Assembly: GCA_001574975.1 (NCBI GenBank)
Contig: KQ965787.1
Span: 27,256-89,800 of the forward strand
Source of the DNA: Gonapodya prolifera JEL478
Lineage: Eukaryota; Monoblepharomycota; Monoblepharidomycetes; Monoblepharidales; Gonapodyaceae
DNA length: 62,545 nt
Reading direction: 5' to 3'
Made by a program: the position numbers and the translations under genes. Of the stretch, positions 45,845 through 57,514 are shown piece after piece. Under the pieces are notes generated by a model. It ran no database searches and was not told the origin of the DNA. It saw only the letters and a list, made by a program, of their open reading frames with translations. Positions within the stretch are counted from its first letter, which is position 1. Each line of letters begins with the position of its first letter.

Positions 45845-46945
45845 ATGCCCTCCATGACCAAACGATTCGCTGCAGCGCTTGCCATCGCTTGCGCCATCCT
45901 CCTTGCCCACGACGCATCCGCGGCTTGCATCAAACTTCCGGCATCACCGCCGGCCTCTCCACCGGCTTCACCGCCAGCCTCTCCACCACCCGCACCACCG
46001 ACCCCACCGCCGGCCGCCCCGGCAGCTGGCAACACCTCCGTTGGGAAGAAGGGATTGTCGTTCAACAACCCGGATTGCGCGAAGGCGTGAGTTTCAACTG
46101 CCATTGCTGCACTTCTGGCGGTTTTCCCTGACCCCTCACGTCAGAGTCGCTCAGGGTTCTTCGTGGGCGTACAACTGGGCCCAGGGTACAGCCCCGCTTC
46201 CCTCTGGCATTCAGTTCGTTCCGATGCTGTGGAGCAACGCCGCCGACCTCACGAAGACGTGGCCGCCGACCGAGAAGAGCGCCTACTACCTCGGCTTCAA
46301 CGAGCCGGACCTTTGCGTTGACGGTGCCGGCGCATCCTGTGTCCCCGTCGCGGACGCAGTTGCCGCGTGGAAGCAGTACATGGAGCCCCTGGCTGGACCC
46401 GGGGTCACGCTCGTCAGCCCCGCCGTCACCAACGGTGGCCCGCCGATCGGCCAAGCCTGGTTGGACCAGTTTCTTGAGCAGTGCACGGGATGCCACATCG
46501 GGGCGATCGCACTGCACATCGTGAGTTCCACCAGCATTCCGCTTTTAGCAAGCCATGTGGCCTAAAAACATCATGCACGTGCCCCGTCGATTTCCTCTGG
46601 CAGTACGACCGCGCCGATAACACCGCCTACTTCCAAAAGTACATGACTGACGCCGTGAACAAGTACTACCACGGTAAAGGCCTCCCCGTGTGGTTCACCG
46701 AAATCGGCATCTCGTCCGGCGATCCTGTGGGATTCATCAATGCCATGGTTCCGTTCATGGAGCAGCTCCAAGGACTTGACCGTTACGCGTACTTCATGGT
46801 AACTTCTTCGCTCTTCTTGTCTTGTGACTCAAGTACTCACCGCACCATTCCCACAAAGGCTGGTCCTGGATTGCCCGGAAGCGGTCTCAACAATGCGGAC
46901 TGTTCCATCACTGCGGCCGGAACCGCATACATCAACGCGAAATAA
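45845..46945 (+). CDS. Secreted GH128 (Asl1-like) glucanase
   Basis: Four exons splice in phase: 45845-46086, 46145-46520, 46604-46798 and 46859-46945, giving 299 residues. A signal peptide (RFAAALAIACAILLAHDASA) is followed by a Pro-rich linker made of PPAS repeats, then the catalytic domain from residue about 80. GH128 landmarks are FVPMLW, YYLGFNEPDLC (predicted acid/base Glu), a VSPAVTNGGPPIG strand, CHIGAIALHIY, GKGLPVWFTEIG (predicted nucleophile Glu) and a closing GLNNADCSITAAGTAYI. The family cleaves beta-1,3-glucan of the fungal wall, outside the cell. The N-terminal placement of the linker is unusual. The gene lies about 400 bp upstream of a tRNA-Asp, and this block is duplicated in broken form at 27348-28065. 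Confidence 0.92.
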
Positions 46946-47505
46946 GCAACGAAAGCATCGGTACCCAGTACCGTACTGTTATACGCATGCGCCATCTAGT
47001 AATTATGTCGACCGAGTACTATGCATATTTATAGCGGTAGAGCTGGCTCACCACATCCACACAATGTGAAGTACAACCACGATGTCGAGTTCAACATATT
47101 GCAACACTCGGATTCCGAGGCAGTTGCCACTGAGGTGCAGCCCAAAACATTTAACTTTTGCTACTTCACGTCAGGGTATGAGGATTTCGATTAATACTCG
47201 GCTTCCTGTGTCTCTGTGCCTCAGATATATTGGGAATCCAAAGGCATTCGTGTGGTGAGTTACTTAACTTGAGTTATCCTTTCAAAATGTGCTACTAAAA
47301 TTTTATATTATTAAATTTTACAAGGCCTTCAACAACTACAATCTCCGGTAGTATAGTGGCTAGTATCGCCCCCTGTCACGGGGCAGACCCGGGTTCAATT
47401 CCCGGCCGGAGAGCACAACAACACTTCTTTTGCACGTTTTAAACCCCTTTGAATTTTTCTTTTTTTTTTTTGCATTCCGGTGCGTTCTGGGGGTATCCCG
47501 CGGGT
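46813..47505 (+). repeat. Duplicated block, copy 2 (intact GH128 end plus tRNA-Asp)
   Basis: This is the partner of 27348-28065. It holds the last intron and exon of the intact GH128 gene, the shared 3' flank, the tRNA-Asp and the tail with TTGCATTCCGGTGCGTT. The left edge of similarity falls inside the last intron, so only the end of the gene is shared. Confidence 0.85.
47342..47413 (+). tRNA. tRNA-Asp (GTC)
   Basis: The 72-nt sequence is the same as the tRNA at 27900-27971: acceptor TCTCCGG/CCGGAGA, anticodon loop CTGTCAC, T-loop TTCAATT, and discriminator G. There is no intron. A T-run downstream (about 47457-47471) could serve as a Pol III terminator, though at some distance. Confidence 0.97.
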
Positions 47506-49015
47506 ATTTGCGGTGTTACGACGTCGTAGGCTTGCAATCTGGGTGGTTGAAAACTGGCCAGATGGCCCACTCCAGTCTGCACGCTGACCACAAACCCCCT
47601 CACAAGTCACAGCTCACAAGAATGGAATTTTGGGATTGTTGCGCCTTCTCAGAGTATCGCGGGTGTGCCGAATATAAATTATCGGGGTAACAATTTTATA
47701 TAAACTTAACACCTCTTTTGTCCTTTCCTTTTGAAGGCCGAAAACCATTATTTTCTGCGAGCTCAATCAATACATTTTTTTTAGCTTGAATTGAATTGAA
47801 CGTACCCAACAATTGTCTTTTTATTTGGATCAATCTTTCCTCTCCCACGCTGAGATCAAGTGAGAACCACTGAATCCCTCAATTGCATTCGAGCCAATGT
47901 CGACAAACGCATTGCCGTTATCTCTCAGAACATTAGTGCTGACTTTTCGCAGCCGTCTGCCACCCTTCCAGCCTGGTGCCGACATCAACTGCACTTCATA
48001 GACTGAATGGTTGCGCGCGCTCGACTGGCCTATTTCACTCCTGATCGCGCTCTCCGGCATATCACTTTTCGTACAATGTACCGGGAAAGCCAAACTCACT
48101 TCGACAGACGTCAATTGCTCTATGGACGTGAAGCGCGCTGCACATCGGGCTTATTGACCCCCCCGACATCTCCCCTCTCGATGACAAAATGGCCAAACAC
48201 CTCACGATCTGGGTTCTGGAATGAATCACACCCTAGCGCTGCTCAAATTTACCTCTCCACAATGAGCATTGACCACCCTTGGCGCGCTCACCGACGATCA
48301 GATTCGCTGGGTTGAGGCGACAACACACTGGCTCATTCCCCGTACCTCCATTTCACCCTCCATGAATGCACCTTTGCTCTCAGAGGACTGCAAGTTTGGC
48401 GACCCTGGTTTGGACGATCGAAACCTCCTTCGATGATCATCAGCTCATTGTCGCAGCACTCGCATCCATCACGAATATCGTGCATATCCAACACGCGCAC
48501 CTCGTATCGGCAATCAATCAGTCGCACCAACATGCTGCCAACGCTGGACATTTTTATCTCTGTACTCAACGTGGTTACGACGCTCGGGATTGCCCTTTAG
48601 ATCTCGCCGACGACTTCGACAAGTTTCTCTAACGAACGGCAAATTGGTAGTGGTACATTTGAGTGCACTATCCGTCTCCACTGCGCAGGGGATAACCACA
48701 GGGTGCACGGTTCACAACAATGAGGGCGCGGAGTCAGCAGGCGATAAGGGAATCGCTGATTAATTGCCCTGTTTTGGCGGTTGCATTGGATGATTTGGAA
48801 GCTTTGCCGGTGAGAGCTCTGCGGAACCACCAACAAAGATCCAAAGGTTATTTGTGTTTGGACGTGGGGTGTGGGCGTGGATCTTAGATTTGTACTCGAC
48901 AACGTTTCATAACTTTTTTTACAATTACAATGACACAAACAGAATGTTCTCAGGAAACTCATGTTCAGCAAAGAAAGCGAAGAATGTGTGGGGGTGTATC
49001 AAGACCGTACGTCCC
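47506..49015. other. Intergenic stretch with doubtful ORFs
   Basis: Short frames lie on both strands (for example 48366-48632 on the plus strand and 47830-48114 on the minus strand). They look partly protein-like but carry stops between segments and match no family that I recognise. They could be remains of a decayed gene. No RNA gene was seen. Confidence 0.35.
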
Positions 49016-49965
49016 TTAACGCTCAGCTCCTGACGCCGACACATCGCCATCGGCGCCTTCATCCACCTTTTCACTAACTTCGGCGCCAGAATCCGCCGAC
49101 GTCGCACCATTGCCACTTCTCTTCTTCGAACCCTTCCCTTTCTGTCCGGGGGGTGGGTCCCAGCCCCAGACTGGTTTGAAGCTGTCCACCACAGAAACGT
49201 CCTCGAACAGGTTTGGGAACAACCACAATCCTTGGCGAGCAAAGACAAGGTAGGTGATAAGCCAGAGAATAGCTCGCACGATGACCATCCCGAAAAAGAC
49301 ACCAAGGAGAATGAGAAGCCCCACGGAGATGTACCAAACCCCAATCCGCAGTTGGACAGGCCACAAAGGGAACATCACACCAGCTAACGTGATCGTGACA
49401 ATCCCAAAACCCAAGAGATTTCGATACAGTTGGGAGCCCTGATAGACCCACACGAACTGGGCTTCCGCCGCAAAGGTTTGGCCCGGAACGACCCGAAGCA
49501 AACGGGACTTCGGCGCTTGTCGCTCAACCCGGATGATGAGACCGTGTTGAAGGAACGAAGACAACAGGTCCGCGACGTCTTCATCCGTTTTCAAGAAAGG
49601 AGGGTGTTTCTCGTCCGATTTGGACGTGGAGTGTTTCGAAGCGTTCTTGTAGGCATCCGATTTGAACGCTTTCATGGCCGACCTGCCTAGAGGGCGTGTG
49701 CATATTCGCAAAAAAAGTCACGGAGTGCGCCGAACCGGATCGGGGGAGGCGACCATCAGTTTGTAAAAGGGCAGTAGTACCCTCTCGATAGGTTTCCATC
49801 GCGCTCACCTTTGAAGTATTCAACTCTGCTCTCAGCGAGAATGCCCTCCTTGAGCCTTATTTTGGCCTTGCCACTTCTTAGAAAGTCCGCTGCGAGCATG
49901 ACATTTTTGGGAACATCAGAAAAGTCGTTGAGTGGTGGCGACTGTAGGGATTGTAAAGGGGCCAT
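49016..49965 (-). CDS. SEC62: Sec62, ER protein-translocation subunit
   Basis: Two exons, 49965-49809 and 49686-49016, join in phase across a 122-nt GTGAGC/TAG intron, giving 275 residues. Sec62 works with Sec63 and the Sec61 channel in post-translational import into the ER. The cytosolic N-terminal domain is clear: PKNVMLAADFLRSGKAKIR, the GILAESRVEYFKGRSAMKAF block spanning the splice, FLKTDEDVADLLSSFLQHG, and a strand with VWVYQGSQLYRNLLG. Two or three hydrophobic segments follow (IVTITLAGVMFPLW, YISVGLLILLGVFFGMVIV, LWLITYLVF), then LWLFPNLFEDVSVVDSFKP and a Gly/Lys/Ser-rich acidic tail. This matches the family's layout and usual length. The ATG at 49965 is the nearest one before the conserved start. 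Confidence 0.93.
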
Positions 49966-50195
49966 GAGTCCGCTTGTCAAGGTACGAGATTTGAACGAGA
50001 GCGTGGGTTCCGGACCTGATTTTGAGCCATCACGTGTGTATGATTGCGTTTGGAGGGAAAGGTTTGTGCCAACACATTTCAGGTAATTCAACCTTTCATT
50101 CACAAAAGCACGTCCCCCCTTCAGAAAATTCGAATCATACACAAAGCTGGCCTCTACATTACACGACATCAACTACTCGTGGTACTTCTCCGGTT

Positions 50196-53100
50196 TCACG
50201 TCACTCTCTTTCGCTTGACCGGTTCAGCTGCTCTGTCGTCGACAAAGTCGCCTTGACTGCTATCCGATAGGTACCCATTCGCCACCTTGGCGTTCCGCTT
50301 TGTTCCTCTCCCCGCAGATGCAGATGCAGATGCAGATCCGGATCCGCTGCCCTTGCCGTACACGACCGCGGGGCGACGGGGTTTGGACATTAGAGCGTCG
50401 GGATCGGGATGTTCCTCTTCTTCCGCGCCAGACGGTTCGCTGGCGTCCACGGCGAGGAGCTTGAGCGGTGCCGCCTTCGCCTTCTGCTTCGGTTTGACGA
50501 CAAGTTCAGGATCGGGGGACTGTTCCTGCTCGCTCTCCGCCTCCACGTTACTGTCACCACCATCCCGATCCGAAATATCTTCAGCTTCGTCCTCATCATC
50601 GTCAGACCCATCGATCTCTCTGAAAGATTTCCTGGGGGCCGTGGATCGCCCACTGCGACGGGGCTCGGAGACCGGTTGCGCAGGGGGATCGGTATCGGAT
50701 TCCTCGTCGTCTCCTTGCGATTCGTCGTATCGACGACGACTCCGTGGTGATTTCGCAGGAAGCCGTCCACCAGGAAGGTTATCAGTCGAATCCGCCGAAG
50801 TGAACAGGAGGGGCTTGGCCTTTGATTTTTCCACTTTCGCTGCTTTTGGGGCCCGTTTGGTCGCCACAGCTGAATTGCGCCAACGTCTTGTAGTTTTCTA
50901 TATACATACCAAGAACATTGATCGCAGCTCACCTTTCGTAGATCTCGCTGTTGAGACGGGCTTTCTTCCTTTACGAATCTTCTTCTCTTCCATTGTACTC
51001 CCTTCCAGTGCTGATATAAAAGCGTGGTATCCTTCCCATTCTGCACCCTTGGAGGGTTTCAGTTGCTTTCCAGAGAGTGTGCTCTCAAGTTCGGAGATTC
51101 TATGTAAAAGAAAAGATTGCTCAATTATTGGTCAACACATCAAAAAAAGGCAATGGTATCCAAGCACTCACACTCCTTCACGGATGCGGTCAATGATCTG
51201 TCCACTGTCATGGCTGATGTCGTTCTGGCCATCCTCCTTCCCGGCAATACCCAAAAGATTCGCAACCGCGGAGGCAATCAAGGCCCATGGCTTCCAGCCT
51301 TGCGACGCCGGACCGAGCTGTTTTGGTCCTCGAAGGTGGGAGGCGACCCGGTTCGATGATCGCACGCAGTCGTGTACACGGTTCGCCATGAGCTCGCTGC
51401 CTTTGCGAAGAAAGGCGATGCAAGCCTCGATGGTTGCTTCACGCCGATGTTGCGGTGCGCGTGAGAAGATTGCAGACCACGATTTTAGTTCGGTGGAAAA
51501 CGATCGCGCCAGAGAAATCGTGTGATCGATGGAAGGAAGGCGACCAGAGAAGAAGAATTCGAGAGACTGTGAATCAGGATGAACATGTTAGCAAATCGTG
51601 AAGGCAGCCCGAAATTAGTTTCGAACAAACCTCTTCCATACACTCCAACACGCAACCCATCAAAATCGAGTTCAACGCTGAACGTATGCGCTTACTTTGA
51701 TATTGCATGGGTGTTTCGGCAACGTTCAGTTTCCCTTGTGACTTTTCGGATCCACTGTCCACCTGTCCAGCAATCGCCGCCCGCCCAAGATCAGATACCA
51801 GGTGTTTGCACAAATTCTGACCAACGACAGTGTCCCAAAAGAACGGGTCCAAAACGACAGGCGGTGCCGAAGCAGGTGTTTGTCCCTCCTGCACTACCTT
51901 GGCGCTCTCTGATGCCACGCCAACCCATTTGAGAATATTTGGGGCGAATTTCGGATCCAGTCGATCGAATGCTAGAAGCTTGAGCGCGATTGATGAGGAC
52001 AGTTCGAGCTGTTTGGCGATTGAGGGTACTAGTTGGCGTTCAAACGGACAGCGTACGGGATTGTCAGCTGGGTCTATTTCCGTTTCATCGTCGATGGTGG
52101 GGTCAAACGTCTGATCCGCGGTGGTTGACCTGGGTCGCAAGCCACTCGCGACCTCCACCAGTGTACCAATGGCATTTGCCATTCCCTCCTGCACTTCTTC
52201 TGACAGAGGGAAAAGTGCTGCGGAAGCTTCCGGAACAAGCACTCCAATGTTGCCATCCAAAAGGAATGCCATGTCACCGAGCACTCTAGTCGCCGTGCAT
52301 AGTACGCCAAAGCTGGGTGTGTCCGATTCCTCCTCAATATTGCCGTTCAGTACCGACTCAACGGTACTGACCAAGGTCTCCACTCGCGTCTGCAGCTTCC
52401 GCTTCCCAAAGTCTAGCGCAGAGCCTCCTGAAGGAGCCTTCTTCTTCAGAGTGGCCGGTCCGGCGCCACTTGGTTCATCGTCAATGTCCTCGACCTCGAA
52501 TTGTGATGCTAAACCCGCATTTATCAAAGAAATACTGGCCCACATTATGGCCCACGATAAAATGCGAATGCCTGCATCAAGGCCTTCATCCACCAACTCC
52601 AGAAGTGTTCGCAGTGCCTCGTCTCCCGTCGCCCTGGTGCTCGCAACTCCCGGTCGAACCACACTTTTCCCTTTGACGCTACGGAGGGGAATCTCTGATG
52701 CCTTTGAGCGAAGACTCCGGAGTGTTTCGAATGCCAAACGGACTTTCTCCGAAACCTCTTCTCCTCCTTCCTCTTCAACTAGATTCCCACCCAAGTCAAT
52801 GACGGATAGCAACGCAAGTAGCCTCTTCAATGTTGAGCGTGTTGGAGATGCGAGGTCCTGAGCTGCTGTAAGGTTGAGGTCTCCACCTCCCAAGGAGTTC
52901 GCTATGTCATCAACAGAAGACGTGAGTGCTGATAAGAGGTCTTCCAAGAGTTCCTCCATTTTTCTTCGCGCGATGGAACTAAGTCCGGGGTCTACACTCG
53001 AGGCCACGGTCGCCTGACTCTTTTTGCGTTTTGCGGAAGCAGTGGTGGAAGACTCCTCAGAATTGGCTGGCACCATAAAGGCACGAAGTGCAGTCGCGAT

Positions 53101-56100
53101 TTCTCGAAGCACATTCACATCCTCGTGCTGAGTGAATATGCGGTGAAGATCCGCGAGTAGTTGTTCAAACGCCTGTCGAGTACAACAGTATCAAACTTCG
53201 GCCAATATGGACTTCGGAATCGAAGCCATCACTCTCACCTTCGACATTCGAAGATTCACATACGTATTTGAATCCACACGGGTGAACAAGGAGACCGCCT
53301 GCACGAGCCTCTTTGAGTTCTCCTCCCCCATATAATCGGAGCCGTACTTGGCGATAATCTTTGGGACACTCGTGACGAGTTGGATTGAATACTCGGTCCG
53401 AACTTCGGCCTTCGCGTGCGCGTCCTCCTCGACTTCAATGAGGGCGTCAAGCACTCTCGGGAGGAGATGAACCAGCACGGTTTCCTCTGTTGCAGTGAGG
53501 ATCAGAGGATTCCGTGCACGGGCTTGAGCGGTGACGGGCTCGTCACTTATGTGACTGCACAGAAGAGTCAAGTTCTGAAACAAAACAGTTCACCGTTAGA
53601 CTACAGAGGCGCTATGAGGGCAAAATGATAAGCACAAACCTTGACCACATCACAATGGTCCCATAGGGCCTCAACCGCCTGCTTGATTCGCGGCGCGCTC
53701 ACTTCTCCCGAGGAAAACGCTCCCGCCTCTTCCTTAAGCCAGCGGATCGCTTCCACTGCTTGTTCGTTCAACTCCCACGACTTGCCAAAGGGGTCTTCAC
53801 GTCCTTGCGAAGCGGCGGGTGTCTGCGACTTGCTGCTCTGTGATTGTGACATCGACATCGACTGGAATTGAGAGACCGTGGAAGATGCGCCTCGGCTGGG
53901 GGCGGCCATTTCCCTCCGCGACGCCGTCTCGCACGCCCGAGCAAGCAACTGACAGAGCACCTTGACCCTCACGGCATCCTTCTTCTCCGCGCCGCCGCCG
54001 ACCTGCCCTCCAAGCTCCTCGCTCTCCTCTTCGATCATCTTGGCCACATACGGACCAATCATCTGCGCGATTCTGTAATCGCTGCCAACCACCATCGGAA
54101 GTAACGTGTCGACCGCATCCTGCTCGTCCATAAATCCATGATCTGCAGCCGCTATGCACACTCGCACGGCTTCTTCTCGGCATTTCGGGTCAATGTCGCC
54201 ACGTGCAATGTCGAGGAGTCGGGGGCGGAACCGTTCAAAGAATTGACGGAAGCCGGGAATGTACAGCGTGCTGGCTTGCGGGTGGGTGAGGATTCGATGA
54301 AGCGTTCGGATGGGTTCTATGCGGACTGATGCGCTCTGCAAAAGTAAAAAAAAAAAACAGGTTGTAGTTATTACGTGGACCGCGATCCAGGCGTAAATTT
54401 TTCTCCGCGCCGATACGTACCTTGTCAGAAAGCGCCCACCCTATATACCGAAGGTACATCGGGTCCAGAAACACCTCGGGCAGCCGGTGCAAGGCGGCAC
54501 CAAGCTCGCGGGAGCAATCTGCTCGAATCGTGGGATCGACGTCGCGGTACCGATGGACGAATATCCTACACATAAGAGGTAGCCAGTTTGAGCAACAAAA
54601 AAGGTAACGCAACGGTGCGCAAACCCACCCATCGAAATACGCCATCATCTCCTCCTCCAACTTTGCCCTCTCGCCCTCCAGCTCTCGCACGCGCTGCTCA
54701 AGCACCTCCCTCTTCCTCCCACCCGCCGCCGACGTGGGGGCTTTCGTTTTCGGCCCATCGGCAGCCTCGAGTTGGCGCCGGGCGGCGGCTTCGGCGTCCA
54801 CGGTAGTGCGGGTAGTCTAATTATGTGGAAGTGGCATTGAGGTGCAGTGCGAATGATCAAGGTGGGAGAGAGAACAAACCTCGACAAGACCCCCCAATAC
54901 ACCCAAGCCCGCAGCAGTAGCCGCATGCCGCAGTGTGCGTACAGCGGACGTGGATAATTGGTGCGTCCACACTTTCAGAACCTGCTCGACATAACACCGT
55001 TAACTCACTCCACAGTCCTCCCCGCACCTCCCCAAATCCAATAACGCACCTCCCACGCCCACGTCTCCGGATCGCTCTCCTGATCTTCAGCTCCCTCGTC
55101 CGGTTTCTTGACGATTCCTGTCCTGACGCGCCCGACCCACCGGACCCACCATTCACGGTATGACCGCGAGAAGCGGTTGCCCGGCCAGAGGGATTGGGCG
55201 GCTTTGGAGCGGAGCGCGAAGCGAGGTTTCTTGGATGTGAGGGGCGGGTCGTGTGGGTTGAATGAGGGGTTCTGGTATAAGGGCGTTGGGTAGTGGAGTC
55301 CGGTCAGGACGCATAAAGTTAGGTGCTCGACCAAATGACCAAGAGAAGACTCGTCGCAAAACCACCCACCTCTTCAGCCCTGCGTCCAGCCTCCTCGACC
55401 TCCTCGCCGACATCGTGCTCGTCGGGGTTCTCGAGCACGTCTCGGCTGATCGAGTTCGGGGGGTACCCGGCAGCCTGTCATGTGACGTGGTGACATTCGG
55501 TGATGGAGCAGGAGGTGATGGAACGACCGACCGACCGATCAAGCGGGAACTTCATTAGTACACACACACACATCTTCCCCGCCCACACAACACGCACCTG
55601 CATAACCAAATCAACCAACTGCGCAACAGCACCCTCCCTATCATTCGCATACTGCACCGCGGCCCATTCAGCAGCCAGGGTCTCCAGACTTCCCTTGCCA
55701 TCAACAACGTGGTCGAACAGGGTCATGTTCTCCTCGTCAACGTCGCCATCTTTGGCGGCACGAGCGGCCCGTTTGCGCCCCTGTCCAGCACCGGCACCAG
55801 ACGGTTTGGCCGCCGCGGTCTTGCGTTTGGGTTTGGGAGCGGCGGGCGCGGCGTCACTTTCCTCGTCGTCGTCGTCGTCGTCGTCGGCCGCCTCTGCATC
55901 GCTACCGTCATCGCGTGGGATCGCGGCCCTTCTCTTGCGCTGGCTGCGTGTCTGCGCGGGTGCAGGTTCGGCCTGGAAGTCGGACTCGTTTTCCTTGTCG
56001 TCGTCCGGGTCGGTCTCGGCATCCTCTTCCTCCTCGTCTTCTGCGGGCTCCGGTTTTGCCTTGTTGGACGCAGCAGCACGACGACCTCGTATAGTGCTCG

Positions 56101-56802
56101 CGGCTCCACGTTTGGTCTGACGAGGAGAGGATGCGGTCGCTGCAGCGGGTGTGGGTGGAGAGACATCGTCGTCCTGATCGGCTTCAGCCTCTTCTCCTGC
56201 GGATTCTGGTTCTGCCTTTTTGGACGCAGCAGCACGACGACCTCGTGTGGTGCTTGTAGCTCCTTGTTTGGTCTGACGAGGAGAGGGCGCGGCCTTTGCT
56301 GCGGGTGCGGGTGGCGAGACGTCGTCGTCAGAGGCTGGAGTCTCTTCCTCCTCCTCCTCTTCTGCGGGCTCCGGTATTGTCTTTTTGGTGGCAGCAGCAC
56401 GACGACCTCGTGTAGTGCTCGCGGCCCCTCGTTTGGTTTGGCGAGGAGAGGGCGTGGCCGCTGCAGCGGGTGTGCGTGGCGAAGCGTCGTCATCTGAGGC
56501 TGGAGCGGGGTCGCTTTTTGCTGAAGGTATGGAAACGTAACGTCAATGACTTCGTCCACGGGTTCGGTGTGAGACATCGGACAAAACCAAGTACCTGCCA
56601 CCTTTCGGCGCTTCCCACCGTCCGTCTCGGCCTTATCCTCCTCTCCGGCCTTCCTCTTTGCCGACCTGGTCGCTCTCTGCTTGGGCTCTTGGATCTCCTG
56701 GCTATCCTCAATTTGATCGTCCTCCGCACGGTCCTCCTCCTCCTCGGGCGCAGGCTTCACCGGCTTCGGTTTGGCATTCTTGGCTTTACCGCGCGGCGGC
56801 AT
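50196..56802 (-). CDS. Cohesin subunit SA/Scc3 (STAG family) with AT-hook-like N-terminal repeats
   Basis: This is a very long multi-exon gene. The start at 56802 gives PPRGKAKNAKPKP, an acidic stretch and KRKAGEE. Then come three repeats of about 50 residues, each holding QTK-R/Q-GA-x-ST-x-RGRRAAA followed by an acidic run (DNA 56040-56520). The STAG region begins NMTLFDHVVDGKGSLETLA...REGAVAQLVDLVMQ. Later exons carry IFVHRYRDVDPTIRADCSREL, SVRIEPIRTLHRIL, FFERFRPRLLDIARGDIDPKCREEAV and MIGPYVAKMIEEESEE, the typical HEAT-like core. A long helical C-terminal part (to about 51580), a W-E-G-Y-H-A-F motif near 51020, and a basic/acidic Ser-rich tail to the stop at 50196 follow. SA binds the kleisin and DNA within the cohesin ring. 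Exon edges were not all fixed; the tail could in principle be separate. Confidence 0.85.
56040..56520 (-). repeat. Tandem coding repeats with an RGRR motif in the cohesin gene
   Basis: Three imperfect units of about 155-165 bp are marked by GCAGCAGCACGACGACCTCGT on the plus strand near 56070, 56227 and 56391. Each encodes (S/T)-T-x-RGRRAAA, an acidic stretch and a Pro/Ala-rich stretch. RGRR within a basic, Pro-flanked setting resembles an AT-hook core (R-G-R-P), but Pro is replaced by Arg. Confidence 0.85.
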
Positions 56803-57514
56803 TGTGGTGGATGTGTTTGTGATGGAACGGCTGCGTGGGGGGAGGGGCGGGAAGATGGGTGTTCCCTGGGGTGGAGAGAAGACGAAGCGATTTGCCAACT
56901 CACAGGGTCCTTAGCATCTCTTGGGAGACCAAATCTCCCCTTCTGATGCTCTACACTAAAAATCAATTGATTCAGCGACTCGTCGGTGGTACAGTCCTCG
57001 GTGCTGGGTGCGGTCTTCGCAATCTGATATCCGGCAGACAAGGCCATCGCATGGAGAGAGTGGCATCAGAAAACAACAATTTCTCGGCTGCAAGTAGCCA
57101 GATTCAAACCCCAATGACCTCTGCAGGGGGTGCGGGGACCCGGTGGACCAACACTGACCACTCGACACCATAACTCCCAGATTCGAGCCCCAGACTGCGC
57201 CACGCGCCGATCCCCAGCACTCCGTCACCATGCGAGTCGAATTCCGTGTCTTCCGCGTCTCCGTCGCCCGCCCACGTGACTTCCCTCGGCGTCACCCGCA
57301 GAAGCAAACAGACTGCGCCACTCTGCGTCTGCGCCACTCACCAGATGCCGACCGCGTGACTCTCGCTGCACGTGATTCGGATCCGCGCGCGTGGCGAGGT
57401 GCGATGCGGTGTTAGCGGTGGATGTTGGGGACGGTGGGTGTGCCACTTTCTGTGGTGTGCACGAGCCACTCAAGGCCAGACACAATTCCGGTTTATTTTA
57501 TGCACATCCATCCG
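56803..57514. other. Intergenic between cohesin and kelch genes
   Basis: This is the 5' flank of the cohesin gene and the 3' flank of the kelch gene. On the minus strand it contains TGGCGCAGTCTGG and two GAATCTGG-type motifs that recall Pol III A and B boxes, but no tRNA fold can be drawn. No ORF is worth calling. Confidence 0.4.

Noticed and set aside
57080-57215. Pol III A-box-like TGGCGCAGTCTGG and B-box-like GGTTTGAATCT on the minus strand, suggesting a tRNA or SINE
   Set aside because: No acceptor, anticodon or T stem can be paired around them, and the spacing between the boxes does not fit a tRNA without a long intron.
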